From positions 41,942,963-42,006,962 of the forward strand of contig NC_091936.1 of the NCBI RefSeq assembly GCF_041260155.1: a DNA stretch of 64,000 bases. The letters run 5' to 3'. The notes under the pieces were generated by a model. It was not told where the DNA came from. It did no database searches and saw only the letters and a list, made by a program, of their open reading frames with translations. Below are positions 1 to 11,800 of this stretch, in pieces. Every line of letters begins with the position of its first letter. Position 1 is the stretch's first letter. The stretch is from Ptychodera flava (Eukaryota; Hemichordata; Enteropneusta; Ptychoderidae). Position numbers and translations under genes: made by a program.

Positions 1-863
1 CAGTAAGCGGTCATCAAGTGCGTGTTGCTTATGTTGTTTTACGGTATCCTTGGGTCATTATCCTCGACATACTGTGATCGGATAGTGTATCTTTTACTTT
101 TCATAGTTTACCAGATAATGTATAAAGAATGATTTCTAAAAATTCCAGAATCACCATGAGATATATAGCTTGTAGAACACTCGGCCTAAAGAACCTCCAC
201 CTCTTTATGGCATATCTGTTTCTCAAAAGATAAGTGACGGCATAGGCCCCCTACCTGACTTAGACTGACAACAGTTAGTTGGTCACTCTGCCAAATTACA
301 TGAAATTTGTCACTTTTGGTCGGATCTTTCTTTTAGGTTACCCTGCACACTGAACACGCCATGCGCCTGTGAGTGTAGAATGGTAAATTGGGTAGGCCTA
401 CACATACCCCTGCCGGACACCATGTACCACCGCTAAACCATGTACCACCGCTAATTAGTGGTTCAGGGTGCCACACTATGATGTTGTACTTGTACCTTGG
501 GCCTGGTAAATTACGAATATTTATTTCCCTTGAATGATACTGATTATTGGACCTGTTTTGGTGTCTATTTACCTTGATATGACACGTTTGATATGACACA
601 CCAACCTCTTCATTTGATTACACGAAATTCTGTGGCATAAAGGGCTGTTGACATTTCAGATTTTAGTACTTTCTCGAGATTTCTGGTCCGAACGTGTACA
701 ACGTTTGTGTTTACGACATGTGCGAAAGGCTTAGAATCTAAAAAACTACATACAACTTTTACAGTTTATTTGCCAAATGCTAAGACCACGGCACTGTGCA
801 GATATTTGTATTTCCGAGTTACTATGCTTCAAGTGATAGGAGCCGACAGCATGGCATGGTTTT
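1..863. other. no gene seen
   Basis: I see no conserved coding segment, tRNA or clear repeat structure here. Short open frames on both strands have no recognisable motif. Confidence 0.5.
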
Positions 864-2452
864 GGGGCTGGAGGAATTCAGGGGGGATTCGAAAATTTTC
901 GGGGTAGTAGAGGGGGGACTTGAAAATTTTGCTCTGCCTGTAGGGGGGACTTGAAAATTTTTGGTTCCATTTTACGTTTTACATTTCCAATTTTAAGTGT
1001 TTGTAGGTAATTTAATGAAAAATGAATACCATTTAGTGTCATTGTAATAGTTGAACAAAATCTAGAACCATTTTGTCACATTTCAGGACTTTTATCTTGT
1101 AAAAATTTAAACATGTATGATTTTTCGTAAAAAAACCTTGAGCCTAGTCACAGGGCAGAACCTTCAACTGTTGATGTTTTTTGCAATATTTCTGTGCAAT
1201 ATATCAACTACAGTTTCTTGCTGTTTCCCTACAGCATTCTCAAACACACAATATTCAGTTTGTCAACAAAGCCTGTATATACAAATATATATACGGTGGT
1301 AATTTAAGTAGAGTCCAGACTGACAGTCAGTTGTCAGTGATACAAATGCATGTTACACATACACAGGCTGTGTTAGCAAGCTGAATACTGGACAGTTCAA
1401 CATGCTACAAGGAGTAGAACAAGAACACAGTTTTATAAACTGAACAAAGGTATTGTCAAAATTATCAAAGTTAATACAGCTACCCCTGCGTACAGTGTCA
1501 CTATCAGGCACCGCCCTGCTACTGCAGTGTCATTGTCACTGCATACCTGAGCAGTGATCGAGATAGCTCTGACTCTGATATACATGGTAGTTGAAGAAGA
1601 GTTTTGGTCATATGACGCTCATGACAGTGAAACATACTTGTACACAAGATCAGGACAGAGAGCAACACATGGAAGACCAGGAGACTTTAAAAGTTATCGG
1701 GGGGGGGGGTGTTGAATTCTGGCATATGAGAATAATTAAATATTAAAGAAAAAAGACAGAGTCACCATGCTTGATTTGTAAATTTTCACATTTTCATCAT
1801 AAAATAATACAAGAGCACAACTTTGAACAGTAAAGACTAAATGAAAAAATATGTGACTGAATGGAATTATTTATTTTTTAACCAAATTTGCCATTATTGC
1901 ACCCAAAATTTCAAAGATGAAAACATTTATTTGATTGAATACTTATAACCTTCCAGTATTGTCAATTTTGAGTGGCATCTAATTCATATATATCTTAAGT
2001 GTACTTTTGAAATAATTTTTTAGTAGGTCACTGTGCTCAGTTTTTTACAATATGGCAATAAGCCAGAATTCACAATTTGCCTATTCTCTCATGATTGTGT
2101 TTTGTGTGCTCTTTGGCAGAAGCAATTGACCTTGCCAGAGTTGGATAAACTCAAGTTAGACTGATAAATTCAAAAAGGGCACCGATGCATTTAAAATGAA
2201 TCAATTTTAAGAACTTGCCTTTAGGTAAATGACTTAAACCGCTAATAACAGGTAGTGTTGAACGTCTGCGAGCGGAACGGCGCTATACGTGTTTATTTGT
2301 TCTGCCCGCGCACACTTTACCGATATACGGGCTTGTGATAGTGGGGGACTTGAACAATTTTGATCATGTAGAGAGAGGCATTTGAATTTTTTTAGGGTAT
2401 TGAGGGGGGATCTGAAAAAAAATAAGATTTCTATCGCGATTCCTCCAGCCCC
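864..2452. mobile_element. putative non-autonomous DNA transposon with GGGGCTGGAGGAAT inverted ends
   Basis: The 14-base end GGGGCTGGAGGAAT (864-877) returns as its reverse complement ATTCCTCCAGCCCC (2439-2452). Just inside each end lies a short run of G-rich units of the type GGGGGACTTGAAAATTTT (about 881-960 and 2343-2420); these subterminal runs are in the same orientation at the two ends, unlike the terminal repeats. No transposase-like reading frame is visible in the interior. A target duplication cannot be read because the right end runs into a C tract. A related end, cccccattcctccgaccc, occurs near 8093-8112. The superfamily is not determined. Confidence 0.5.
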
Positions 2453-2569
2453 CCCCCCCTCCCCATCGTTATTTGTGAACGCAGCCTAACGATACTTCCA
2501 TTGCACCCGTTTGTCTAGACAGAAAGATCCGTCGCTCGAGGGCGCTCTCTACGCTCCCCTCTCTGCCTT

Positions 2570-3755
2570 AAGATCTGGAATACTAGAAATCTGTCCTTTA
2601 AAGGCAGGGCAATAGTAGCTAATATGCTGGCTGCATCAAAATTATGGTACCTGGCATCATTTGATCACGTACCTAAGGGAATTGTTAATGAAGCAAATGG
2701 TAAACTATGGAATTTTATTTGGAGAGGCAAACGAGAATTTATAAAAGCGGCATTTTCATTCAAAAATATGATGACTGTGGCTAAAAAGTTGTCGACATTG
2801 AAGAAAAAATTAATGCACTCCAATTAAAGTGGCTTATGAAATTATTTGAGAAAAATCCAGATAAAGGGACCCCTAAATGGGCCAGCTAATCAAAGTATTT
2901 CCAAGCGAATTTTGACAATAAACTGAATAGTGATTATCACTATCTCCATCTCAATTTCAAAGTCGACAACAACCGTACCTTAATGGTGTATGGGAATGTG
3001 TTAAATACCTGGAAGTCATTTAGACTTACAAGAGTGAATTTACCAACATTAAAACAGAATCTTCTTAGTGAAGTTCTGTGGTATAATGACAATATTAAAA
3101 ATGAAGGAAGTGTCCTCTTTTATGAAAAATGGTCAAAAATTAGAATTTTAAGGCTTAAGGACATCTGGAATGATAACAGAAGTGACTGGCTTGAACAATT
3201 GGAAATAATTGCAAAAATTAGAAGAGGTACAAATAGACATGTGCAAGAGGAAATTAAGACAGAGTATGAAACACTCCTCAATGCTATTCCAGATTCCTGG
3301 AAACAAATCATCACGTCAAACATCCAAAGTGAAGAAAACTATGATATTTCAGACTTAGAGAATTATGGTCTGACAAAAAGCGATGTCAAAACCAAGTCAC
3401 TTTATTGATAAGAAATGGCATACAGTCAAAGGTCAAATTGGTCAAAAATGGGCTGAGAATCTAAGTCTCACTGACAGCTACAAAGCTACTTTATTCAGTC
3501 GTCTTAATTCAACAGAAATTGTTAGCAATTCAGTAAATGATTTAAATTGGAAGATTTTCCATAGAGGCCTAGTCACAGGAAGCTTGGCTAAAACTTTCAA
3601 TTAAGTGATGGGAAATGCCATATCTGTGGCCAAGAAGAAACACAGGAACACATCTTATTTGAGTGCAAATATGTAAGAGAAATCTGGCAGAAATGTATTC
3701 CTTTCTTTGTCAGAAAACACAACTTTGATAACAATGTCAACGTTGTTTTTTAGAG
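2570..3755 (+). mobile_element. decayed LINE (L1/Tx1-like) 3' part of reverse transcriptase ORF
   Basis: Translation in shifting frames gives the post-catalytic part of a non-LTR retrotransposon reverse transcriptase: a NLSFKGRAIVAN...ASKLWYLAS segment (from about 2583), then WNFIWRGKREF, then a long segment at 2983-3408, and finally a zinc-knuckle-like end, CHICGQEETQEHILFEC, near 3615-3667 (C-x2-C...H-x4-C, the zf-RVT type). The catalytic palm domain and the endonuclease are absent, as expected for a 5'-truncated copy. Frame changes and an internal stop show it is dead. The clade assignment rests on the SFKGR/ASKLWY style and zf-RVT ending, so it is likely but not certain. Confidence 0.8.
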
Positions 3756-4211
3756 TTTGTGTTCAGGCTTGGCGCCTGAACCCTCTTTCCAAATTCGGTC
3801 CAAAATAACGAAATTGCCAACTTGTATTAACTTTGGCATATTATTTCCACGTAAATATGAGGTTGTTAAAGGATGCACGAGGATAATGGCGCACGCAGCG
3901 TATCGCCAAGGCTGTCGACAGTCCCATGTGCCTTTTCTGACTCTGATGTGTAGTCTTTCGCACATACGATGGTGGGGGAATCGCAAGCGAAGCACCGAAA
4001 GCCTGAGCCGCGAGTGCTGTGAGGCACCAGGTATGCTTTCGGAATGCCGAGCTCGCTTTTCTTTTTGTACAAATCATTTTCTTTTTTTTTCTTTCTGTAC
4101 AAATCTATTTTCTTGTTTCAATACCATTCATGTCGCAAAACCTATGCTAGTATTCCAAAGCAGCTTTTCGTATTAGTCACGTGTCACACATGTTTGCGCT
4201 TGTCATAACTC
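3756..4211. other. unassigned sequence between LINE and transposon
   Basis: The part around 3870-4060 is locally GC-rich and open in several frames on both strands, but none of the translations carries a motif that I recognise. It may be further repeat-derived DNA. Confidence 0.3.
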
Positions 4212-4219
4212 ACGTTTCT

Positions 4220-6006
4220 ATGGAAATCCGGTCACGACATGCGACATGCGACCTGCGACTTAAAAACTGCGACCTGCGTCCTGCGAGTTTGAAACATGCG
4301 ACCTGCGACTTCGGCATTTAGACCTAGGTGTAACCTGCGTCCTGCGTGTTTGTCAAACTGCGACTTCACAACTGCGATGTAAATAGTAATAAAGGGAAAG
4401 TGGCTTCACACATCAGCCATCTCGTCTTGTATGTGCTTTGGTGTGTTTAGTGTCTGATTTGTGTTTTGGCTATTAGTGTGTTGATCTAGCAGGGAAACTA
4501 GAATATTATGTTTGGATCGTTTTGTGTATATTTGTTTCTTGCCTTGTTCCAAATGCCGTGGACTTTGGCCTGTATCAGTATATCTCTAATGTTTGGATTT
4601 CTTTTGTATGCGATGATCGGTTGTTGTGGAAATATTTCATTCAGGCTATAGTGTTTCGTCCTTGTCTATGTGTTCCAAGTTTTCGCACATTGCTGCTTTT
4701 TATAGCTTGTGTTCTTATATATATTGTTGCTATAGTTTTCGTTGTGAAGACTAGTGTTTTCTTTGTTTCTTCGTTTGTTCGCTTGTGTTCTAGTTGCGTA
4801 ATTCGTGCGGGGAATTGTGCTTGCTATGTGACTGGATTTTACCTGTTGTTTAAGCCACGCTCGATTAATCTTGCATTAAGGCTGGGTGGGGTGCATGGTC
4901 ACCGAATCGAAGTGCAACAAACACATAATACTTCTTTAGGCCTAAACTAGGTCATTTCGATCTGTGAAATACAGGTGCCGCCAACTAAGCTGTTCGTGCA
5001 AAAAGGTGTTCGTGCGAAGTTTTTCAGCGGGCAGGCAATTTCAAAACTAATCAGCAGGCGGGGAGAAAATATCGATATTTACTGTGAGCGGGGAAAAAAT
5101 TTCATTACTTTCAGCGGGCGGGGAGAAAATTTTTGACAGTGGGCACCGGAAAATACATAGAGTGAGGGAAAGCGCGTGTTTGATAGAACTTGCAAGAGAT
5201 ATTATGCGCCTAACTTAGAGGGGAGCAATGTTCCAAGGTATACTGCTAACTACTCGCACGATTTTGTGTTGTTCTTGGGTGCCTTGTGAGCATCTAGTTG
5301 GCGATGGGAAATTTCAGTAGTGGGAGAGGGTAGTGGGGAGCTTGAATTGTGTGGGGAGTGGGGAGCGGGCAGACTGTAGATACCGGAGGGCAGTGGGCAT
5401 CAAAATTCAGTGGGAGGGACATTTTCAGCGTATGCCAGTGGGAGGGCAGTTACGAACAGCTCTCACTTTCCCCTCCAAATTTTAGGTCAGGGTCAAAAAT
5501 AAGAAAATCGGTATATCAGCCTTCAAAACATGTTTTGTGATGATTGTGCGAAATTCATGAATTTACCAGTTGGCGGCACCTGGAAATAGCCACCACTTTA
5601 GGAAACAACATATAAACAACATGCTTGTTGACATAAGCCTATCAAACACATTTTATTCATGAAAATCGGTGATCAGTTGAGCATTGTCCCTTATTGAAAC
5701 CGGACTTTGAAAGCAACCGAACAACACGTAGGCCAACACCGCTGTGTCATCGAAGCTCATCTCTTTCCGAAACACACCACCTATCACTGATATTACTTGT
5801 GACTGCTTTTCATACTCTCAATAAACACCAAATACCTAAAATCATGGATCAGGTCGTGATCTCGCAGGTCGCAGTTTCAAACTCGCAGGTGGCAGTTAGG
5901 CCAGAGCACCCGGGATTCGCAGGTTGCAGTTTGACAAACACGCAGGACGCAGGTCGCAGTTTTGAAGTCGCAGGTCGCATGTCGCATGTCGTGACCGGAT
6001 TTCCAT
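4220..6006. mobile_element. DNA transposon with 8-bp target duplication and minisatellite-like inverted ends
   Basis: The left end ATGGAAATCCGGTCACGACA at 4220 is matched by its reverse complement ending at 6006. The 8-bp sequence ACGTTTCT flanks the element directly on both sides (4212-4219 and 6007-6014), which is a target-site duplication. The inverted ends extend inward about 150 bp and are built from degenerate repeats of a CTGCGACCTGCG-type unit. An 8-bp duplication fits the hAT and P superfamilies among others. The interior has one 142-codon open frame (4522-4950) without recognisable domains, so the copy looks non-autonomous. A second transposon (4972-5582) sits inside it. Confidence 0.85.
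4972..5582. mobile_element. 611-bp DNA transposon nested in the 4220-6006 element
   Basis: Perfect 15-bp inverted ends, CAGGTGCCGCCAACT (4972-4986) and AGTTGGCGGCACCTG (5568-5582), are flanked directly by GAAATA on both sides (4966-4971 and 5583-5588), a 6-bp target duplication. The interior carries several G-rich units of the type cagcgggcggggagaaaatt on the left and cagtgggagggcag on the right. No transposase frame is seen. It must be younger than the element that contains it. Confidence 0.85.
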
Positions 6007-6251
6007 ACGTTTCTTTTTAAAAATGTGTAATTTTTATTTTACGCAAAATGCTTGGGCTTCTTTCATGCGGCTCGCGTTATGCCACAGCGCGAGCCGCTCA
6101 ACAGAAGCCTAAATGCAAGCCGCACGGCCCGGCAGGGCTACAATTATTGCAGCTACAGATGTATAGGCCTATAACGTTCTTTACCTCAATAAGCTTAGTA
6201 CCCAACAACAGTGATATTCAAAATTTACGCCAAATTCGTGCGGGTACAGCC

Positions 6252-6379
6252 AAGACCTTCGGAAATAGGGTCTAGTATAGTTGTAGCATTGAACAGTAAT
6301 GATTGTGTTGTGTATTGCATTCGCAGTCTCTCTACTATTAGAGATGCTACGACTATAGACCTTATTTCCGAGGGTCTTT
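6252..6379. mobile_element. small MITE with about 38-bp inverted ends
   Basis: The stretch 6252-6290 (AAGACCTTCGGAAATAGGGT and onward) is repeated as an imperfect reverse complement ending at 6379. The total length is 128 bp, with no coding potential. The target duplication is unclear. Confidence 0.6.
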
Positions 6380-6838
6380 GTCATGACTGAGCGAATTTAG
6401 CATATAATTTTGATTGTAACAATAAACAGCATCTGAAAGCCGCCCCTTCGCGAGGGAAATTAGCTGAACAGAATTACATTCAACTTTCTAGACTTTTCTC
6501 AGCAGGCCCTATAAATACTCTCATGTGCGGTCGATTTTGTACTCTTGTGCCGTTTAGCTTGATTTTTTTCCTCTCGTATGCGACCGTTATTGCATCAGCC
6601 ATATGCAACAATCATGTGCTGGTTCCCGTAGAATCATCAGTATAAAGCTAAAATTGAAGGGAAACATCGTGCGCGTTTCCTATAATCTACTAGTAAAAGA
6701 GGGGAAGGCTCATTATCACTCATTACGGGGTCACTCCGAGAGTGACCAGAGGTGACCTCATTTCAAGCCATAGCCTGTGATGTTGCATATCACAGAGACA
6801 GCGTCTCCTCAACCACAGGGTACCAAGACATCTGGTTG

Positions 6839-7630
6839 TTGTTGTTTGTATTGCAGTTTATGTTATTAGTCGCGTGCTTTTGTTGACCAATAACATTCAA
6901 CGAACATAACTGTTAGGGTGTTGTTGGTTCAAACTTAATGTGGATGTCATAACTTAAAGGAACGCTTCAAGGACACTATCATTATTTGACCCGATGCCAC
7001 TCTCTGCCAACATTGTTGTTGTTTGTATCGTTGTTTATGTTTATCAGTCGTGTTCTTGCTGCTGTTGTTGTTGACCAATATTCAACGATCATAACTATTG
7101 TGTTGCTGTTGGTTCAACGTAATGTATTTGTTTATTTATTTAGCCGTGACACTGGCATAAAAAGGAATACAGAACAAAAAGAATTACAAGATCGAAAACA
7201 CTTCGCAAGGGATGAAAAAAGCCATCTCAAAATTGCATGTTATAAGCTTTCATCGGCTCATTAAAGAACTTTGCAGTAACATGCACAAAGGAATCATGAA
7301 GAAGGAAATCTTGTCAAAATGTTTCAGCTGAGCCTTAATATCAAAAATAGAATTACAGTAAGTATCTCTTAAACCTTGTGCAGATGCACTTTGACAAATC
7401 ATAATACAATGAAATTCATCTCCAACATCTCTTTTGCATAAAGTACAAAGTCTAAGGTGTCTAATAACGACCGACTTCAACTGGGAAAATATGATTTGAA
7501 ATTCTTGTTTTTGTTAATGCTATTCTATCAAAAGGATTTTGAACAAAAGACAGATACTTCTCATATTTGAAAACAGTTTTAATGTAGATGTTATAAGAAA
7601 CGCTACAAGGACACTATCATTATTGGACCT
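6839..7630. repeat. tandem duplication of about 165-180 bp, second unit interrupted by a LINE
   Basis: A first unit (about 6839-7004, from tgttgttgtttgtattgcag to gacactatcattatttgacc) recurs as a second unit split in two: 7012-7126 and 7580-7625. The piece in between is the LINE end at 7127-7579, so the duplication is older than the LINE insertion. Confidence 0.7.
7127..7579 (-). mobile_element. 5'-truncated LINE end with target duplication TAATGTA
   Basis: On the minus strand the translation gives a reverse-transcriptase C-terminus: FKYEKYLSFVQNPFDRIALT, then RISNHIFPVEVGRY, then (after a frame change) RLCTLCKRDVGDEFHCIMIC, the Cys/His ending common in invertebrate LINE polymerases. The minus-strand 3' end is A-rich (ctaaataaataaacaaa). 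The insertion is bounded by TAATGTA at 7120-7126 and 7580-7586. It is truncated and frame-shifted, hence inactive. Confidence 0.8.
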
Positions 7631-7827
7631 CCCTGTCAACGTACACTCTCTTCATGTACGCGTTGACAGTCCTCAGTTTGCTATAGAGATTGAGGACCAA
7701 AGAATATGTTGAAATGGAAATCTGTGACCTTCTTGTGTCATTTCTCCAGCTGCCAGCTTCTGATGAAAAGCCTGGATATGGTATGGTTAAATGTCACAAG
7801 TTTACAGTTTTGTCCTAGATCCATGTG

Positions 7828-8112
7828 AAAAATTTGAGGAATTGATGTGTGCAATGGTGCCATCTTAGAGGTGTTTTCAATTTATCCTTCACTAGTAAAG
7901 TTGTTAGAGCACCCCGAAGGGGAGAGCACGAGAGGGGTGTCCTCCCCTCTCGCATCGAAATGTTGAGAAAATTGATGTGTGCAATGGTGCAATCTGAGAG
8001 GTGTTTCAATTTATTTATGATGAGTAACCCCCTTCTTCCTCTCAACATTTTGAGCACGCCCCTTGTAGTTTTCAATTTTTTGAGTGAACCCCCATCCCCC
8101 CATTCCTCCGAC
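7828..8112 (+). repeat. direct repeat of about 50 bp inside a repeat-derived stretch
   Basis: The sequence gaattgatgtgtgcaatggt followed by gccatcttagaggtgtttt (about 7840-7885) recurs with few changes at about 7970-8012. The stretch ends in cccccattcctccgaccc, which resembles the right end of the 864-2452 element. It is probably a fragment of a related transposon. Confidence 0.45.
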
Positions 8113-8147
8113 CCACAGGCCGTAAATAATGACGGCTCCCTTAACTG

Positions 8148-8493
8148 TAAAGGTAGAACGCGCCTCGGGGACAGACATTCGGACTCTCAAGTTTCTACAA
8201 TTTTTTTCTGATCTACTACTTGTGGGGGCTTAATTTAAAGCTCTTGGAATAAGAAAAACTTTCACCGTTTTAGTTTTTCGAAAATCAAAAATTTTATTTT
8301 CCCCATAGAGTTAACACAGTGATGGCTGCCATTTTGAATGTCAAAAATCGTTAAATCGTGGGTTATTTCTTTCTCTAGTTCCAAATTTTGCACGGTGACT
8401 CCTGATTTTTATTATCGATTTTGAAAGAGAGTGATTGAAATATTCTTTGAGGAAAGTTTGAGCAAACCACTTTCGAGGCGCATACAACCTTAA
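8148..8493 (+). mobile_element. MITE family 1, copy 1 (TTAA-type, about 345 bp)
   Basis: It starts with aaggtagaacgcgcctcggg and ends with ttcgaggcgcatacaacctt followed by aa; the two ends are imperfect inverted repeats of the form TTAAGGTRGWATGCRCCTCG. The same roughly 345-bp sequence recurs at least nine more times in this window, in both orientations. No coding capacity is seen. This copy lies about 340 bp upstream of the NDUFA10 start codon. Confidence 0.8.
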
Positions 8494-8831
8494 CTCGCCC
8501 ATTTTATAAGCGGCTGTCTTGGGTACACCTTTGCCAAATTCGTTACCATTTACCAAAAAATATCCATCATGCTCCTGGCCCTGGGACCGGACCGGGCCGG
8601 GGAGCGCATCAAATATCGAAGATGTAACATACACCAGACGGTTTATAATTATTGTTTGAGAAAATTATTTACGAACAACCATTTGCCATTGGTGGCGCTA
8701 ATCATTTGTGACCAGCGCCATTTTGCCCTCCAGATGACTTCGACTGTGAGGGACACGGCATAGAAAACAGTCCAATTCAACTTCGCTTTGCTTGGAGTAT
8801 CAACTTGCTTTCATCTTTTGATCCCTCCAAA

Positions 8832-11800
8832 ATGGCTTTACTAATCTGTAGGTCAAATTTTGGAGCTAGGAAAGGCTTTGCGATGGTGGGCGCAGTATTG
8901 CGGTCGACCACTGTAACAGACGGCTGCAAAATGGCTGCTTCAGCCGGGGTAAGTTTCGAGGTTCATGAACTTTATAGATTCCATCAGAGAATGGGATATT
9001 TACATAAATATCGTGATTAACGAATACTCACCTGGGCAAGACCGAAATTTACTTGACACAGAGAAAGTTTGTTTGTATTGTTAGTAGCATAGGGAGTCCA
9101 CTTATACCATCACTTTTTCTTAGACATGCTAGTTAGAGCTCGTAAGAAAATCCCTTTTACCAGTTTGCATCAAAAGGGGAGTCCACTGATCTTCAGTCGT
9201 CATCGAACCTGTAATATGATGTATTGCTAATTGTTCATTTTTTAGAAAACTAACGCACCATTTCATATTTAGTTACGTGTGTCCATCATATTCAAATGAT
9301 GGCCGGATGATTCTGTACCACTCAGCTGAACAGCAATCCAAGACTGCTAGGAGTTTCAGTAACTGTGCTATTAAGCAGTGGGCTTAGTTTGTTGTGCATT
9401 TGTTATCCGCATCAGTGTCAGAAGAAACATCAGATATAAGAACAGGTACTTAAATCAACCAGTGATCGCGAAGCATCCTGTAAACGTATTATTTACGTTT
9501 ACAGGATGCTTCGCGATCACTGGTTGATTTAAGTACCTGTGGATATAAGAATGGGGTGACGGGTAAAGCATGGAGTTATGTTGCTCAGTAGCTCTGCCTG
9601 GCAAAGGCTACACCTCCCACTACAGCCCTTCTGACTGCCACATGCTAAATCACTGATGCAGCATCAGTTTTGTGGAGGAAGATCTTCCCAAAAACAGCCA
9701 ATTTTTAATCCAAAACTTGAATCAGCCTTCATTTTCGAGCACACATATTGTACCTCATCTTGGCATACAGTGTGTTTAGCTGCACTTGTAAACATACGCA
9801 AACCCACTTTTCGGTCTCTTTGCTTGGAAAGTGTAATCCTCTGCCATTGCAATGTGGGGCTTGTTTGCCAATACAGACCTACCACGCAGAGCTCCTCACT
9901 TACTTCCACCGGCATCCATAGATTGCGGTACAACAGCAGTACCATCGTACTTTCCCTCAACATGGGCCAAAGGTATGATAATCTGATGTCCTGGTTCCCG
10001 AGTTGTGTTTAACTGAACATCTAACAACAAATGACTATTAAACCTGCAATATGACCTATATCCTCAGCTGTGTCAAGTTTGAAGGTATTGTGTAGGTAAA
10101 ACTTGAAGCAGAGGCACTCCATATCAAAACCACTTCATCCTAAAGCGAAGTCATCACAGTAAGGGTACAGAGTACAAAGCAAGGCCCCTCCTCTGAGAAT
10201 ATCAATTAACTCTGTAATCAATGTTTTTGTCTTTTAATCTACACTTGTGTCTCTATCCCAAAACTACATTGTCTATAAGACTCCTTTTTTCGTTGGGTCA
10301 ATTCTTCCCAGGCCATTTTAACTTGGACAGTTTCATTTGTTCCCAAACCACCTAGTCACAAGTGTGAATTTCAAAATCACTCAAAATTAACATCAATGTG
10401 CAGTGTAAATGGTGTGCCATCTTTTGGTCATGCCATATTTCTGTATCAGAACATTTTTTAATTTCTGATGTAAAACCAGAAATCCTCCTAACTCACACAC
10501 TATCACAAAAACTTTTAATATTCACTGAAGAGTATCATTGATTTCCTGTTAACAGCAGAGATTGAGAGCCTTCCAGACTTCAAGCCAAACTCTGAGAAAG
10601 TATTCCTGGCTCAACTACGTGCTTGGAGAAAGAACTAGCAAGAAATTCCATGATAGAAGTAAAATATTTGTTGTTGATGGAAACATCGCTGTCGGCAAGA
10701 CGACACTAGCTACAAAATTGGCAGAGAAATTAGGTTTGCACTACATTGGAGAACCTGATTTGCATTATTTTGACCGACAAGTTGGTGACGGCGAACCACT
10801 CGATCCTAAATTCACAGGTTAGTGTCTATGAAACTTATTTTGTTGTCATACCAGTACAATTTCCCTTTGCTAGTAAAACTAGCCCCGGCAAAAGCATTTT
10901 GTCTAGACAGTGGACTTTGAAATTACTGTAAGTTTTTTGTAGGTTTACAGTCTCTGAAAAATTGTGTAGTCTGGAAGACAATGGATGGTGTCAAAATGAA
11001 ATTTTAGCCATTGATTCTCTTTACATTTACACAGAATACATCAGTTTTTGTCCAAAAATCATTCACAGACAGTAGCTGTCATGCTCCTTTAGGTGCATGG
11101 CGACGCAAGGAGACAGGTACGACTCTCTCCCTGCTTGATTCTATTCCTAATTTAGGTTAACAGAAAGACAACTTGTTTCTTACAGGCAATGTAACACCTC
11201 CAGAAATTTTATGATGACCCTAAAGCCAAAGATGGTCACACTTTCCGTCTACAGATGGTTATGTACATGATAAGATACTTGCAGTACAGTGATGCGATGG
11301 AACATCTCTTATCGACAGGTCTGGTTCTAGTCACACTTTTATATCTACCCATTAACTACAAATTCTTCCACAGTTTATTTATTTATCTATTTATTTATTT
11401 ATTTATTTATTTATTCAATCCATCATCCGATGACAAACAACCAATTACAGGATGAGGAACCCATAATTCACTTCCTCAATAGAGCAATGAGGAGTAAAGT
11501 GCCTTGCTTAAGGGCACAACACTGTCCTGGAGTCTCAAACTCACCATCCTCCAACAGTGAGTCTGTTATCCTGGACCTACCAGGTCTTGAACTCACTACC
11601 CTCTGATAGTGAGACCGGTGTCATAAACACTGCTCAGCTGCTGTAAAAAATATTACAGTTGCACCAAAATTTTGCTGTACCCTGTTCACTCCGATTTCTA
11701 GTGAACTGGTCCACAGTTACAGTTGAAAAACAAAGGCTCTGGACCAACCCATTGTGGTGAAAGGGTAAAAAACCTCTACACTTCGGATATGATCTTAACT

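Noticed and set aside
4522-4950. 142-codon frame inside the 4220-6006 transposon
   Set aside because: Hydrophobic, low-complexity composition and no transposase motif; probably chance.
8341-8634. 97-codon minus-strand frame upstream of NDUFA10, possible divergent gene
   Set aside because: Its C-terminal half is MITE family 1 sequence in reverse, and the rest has no recognisable domain.
9656-10012. Overlapping open frames on both strands in NDUFA10 intron 1, the minus one followed by a Cys-rich stretch
   Set aside because: It may derive from a mobile element, but I could not identify the family and no splice structure supports a gene.
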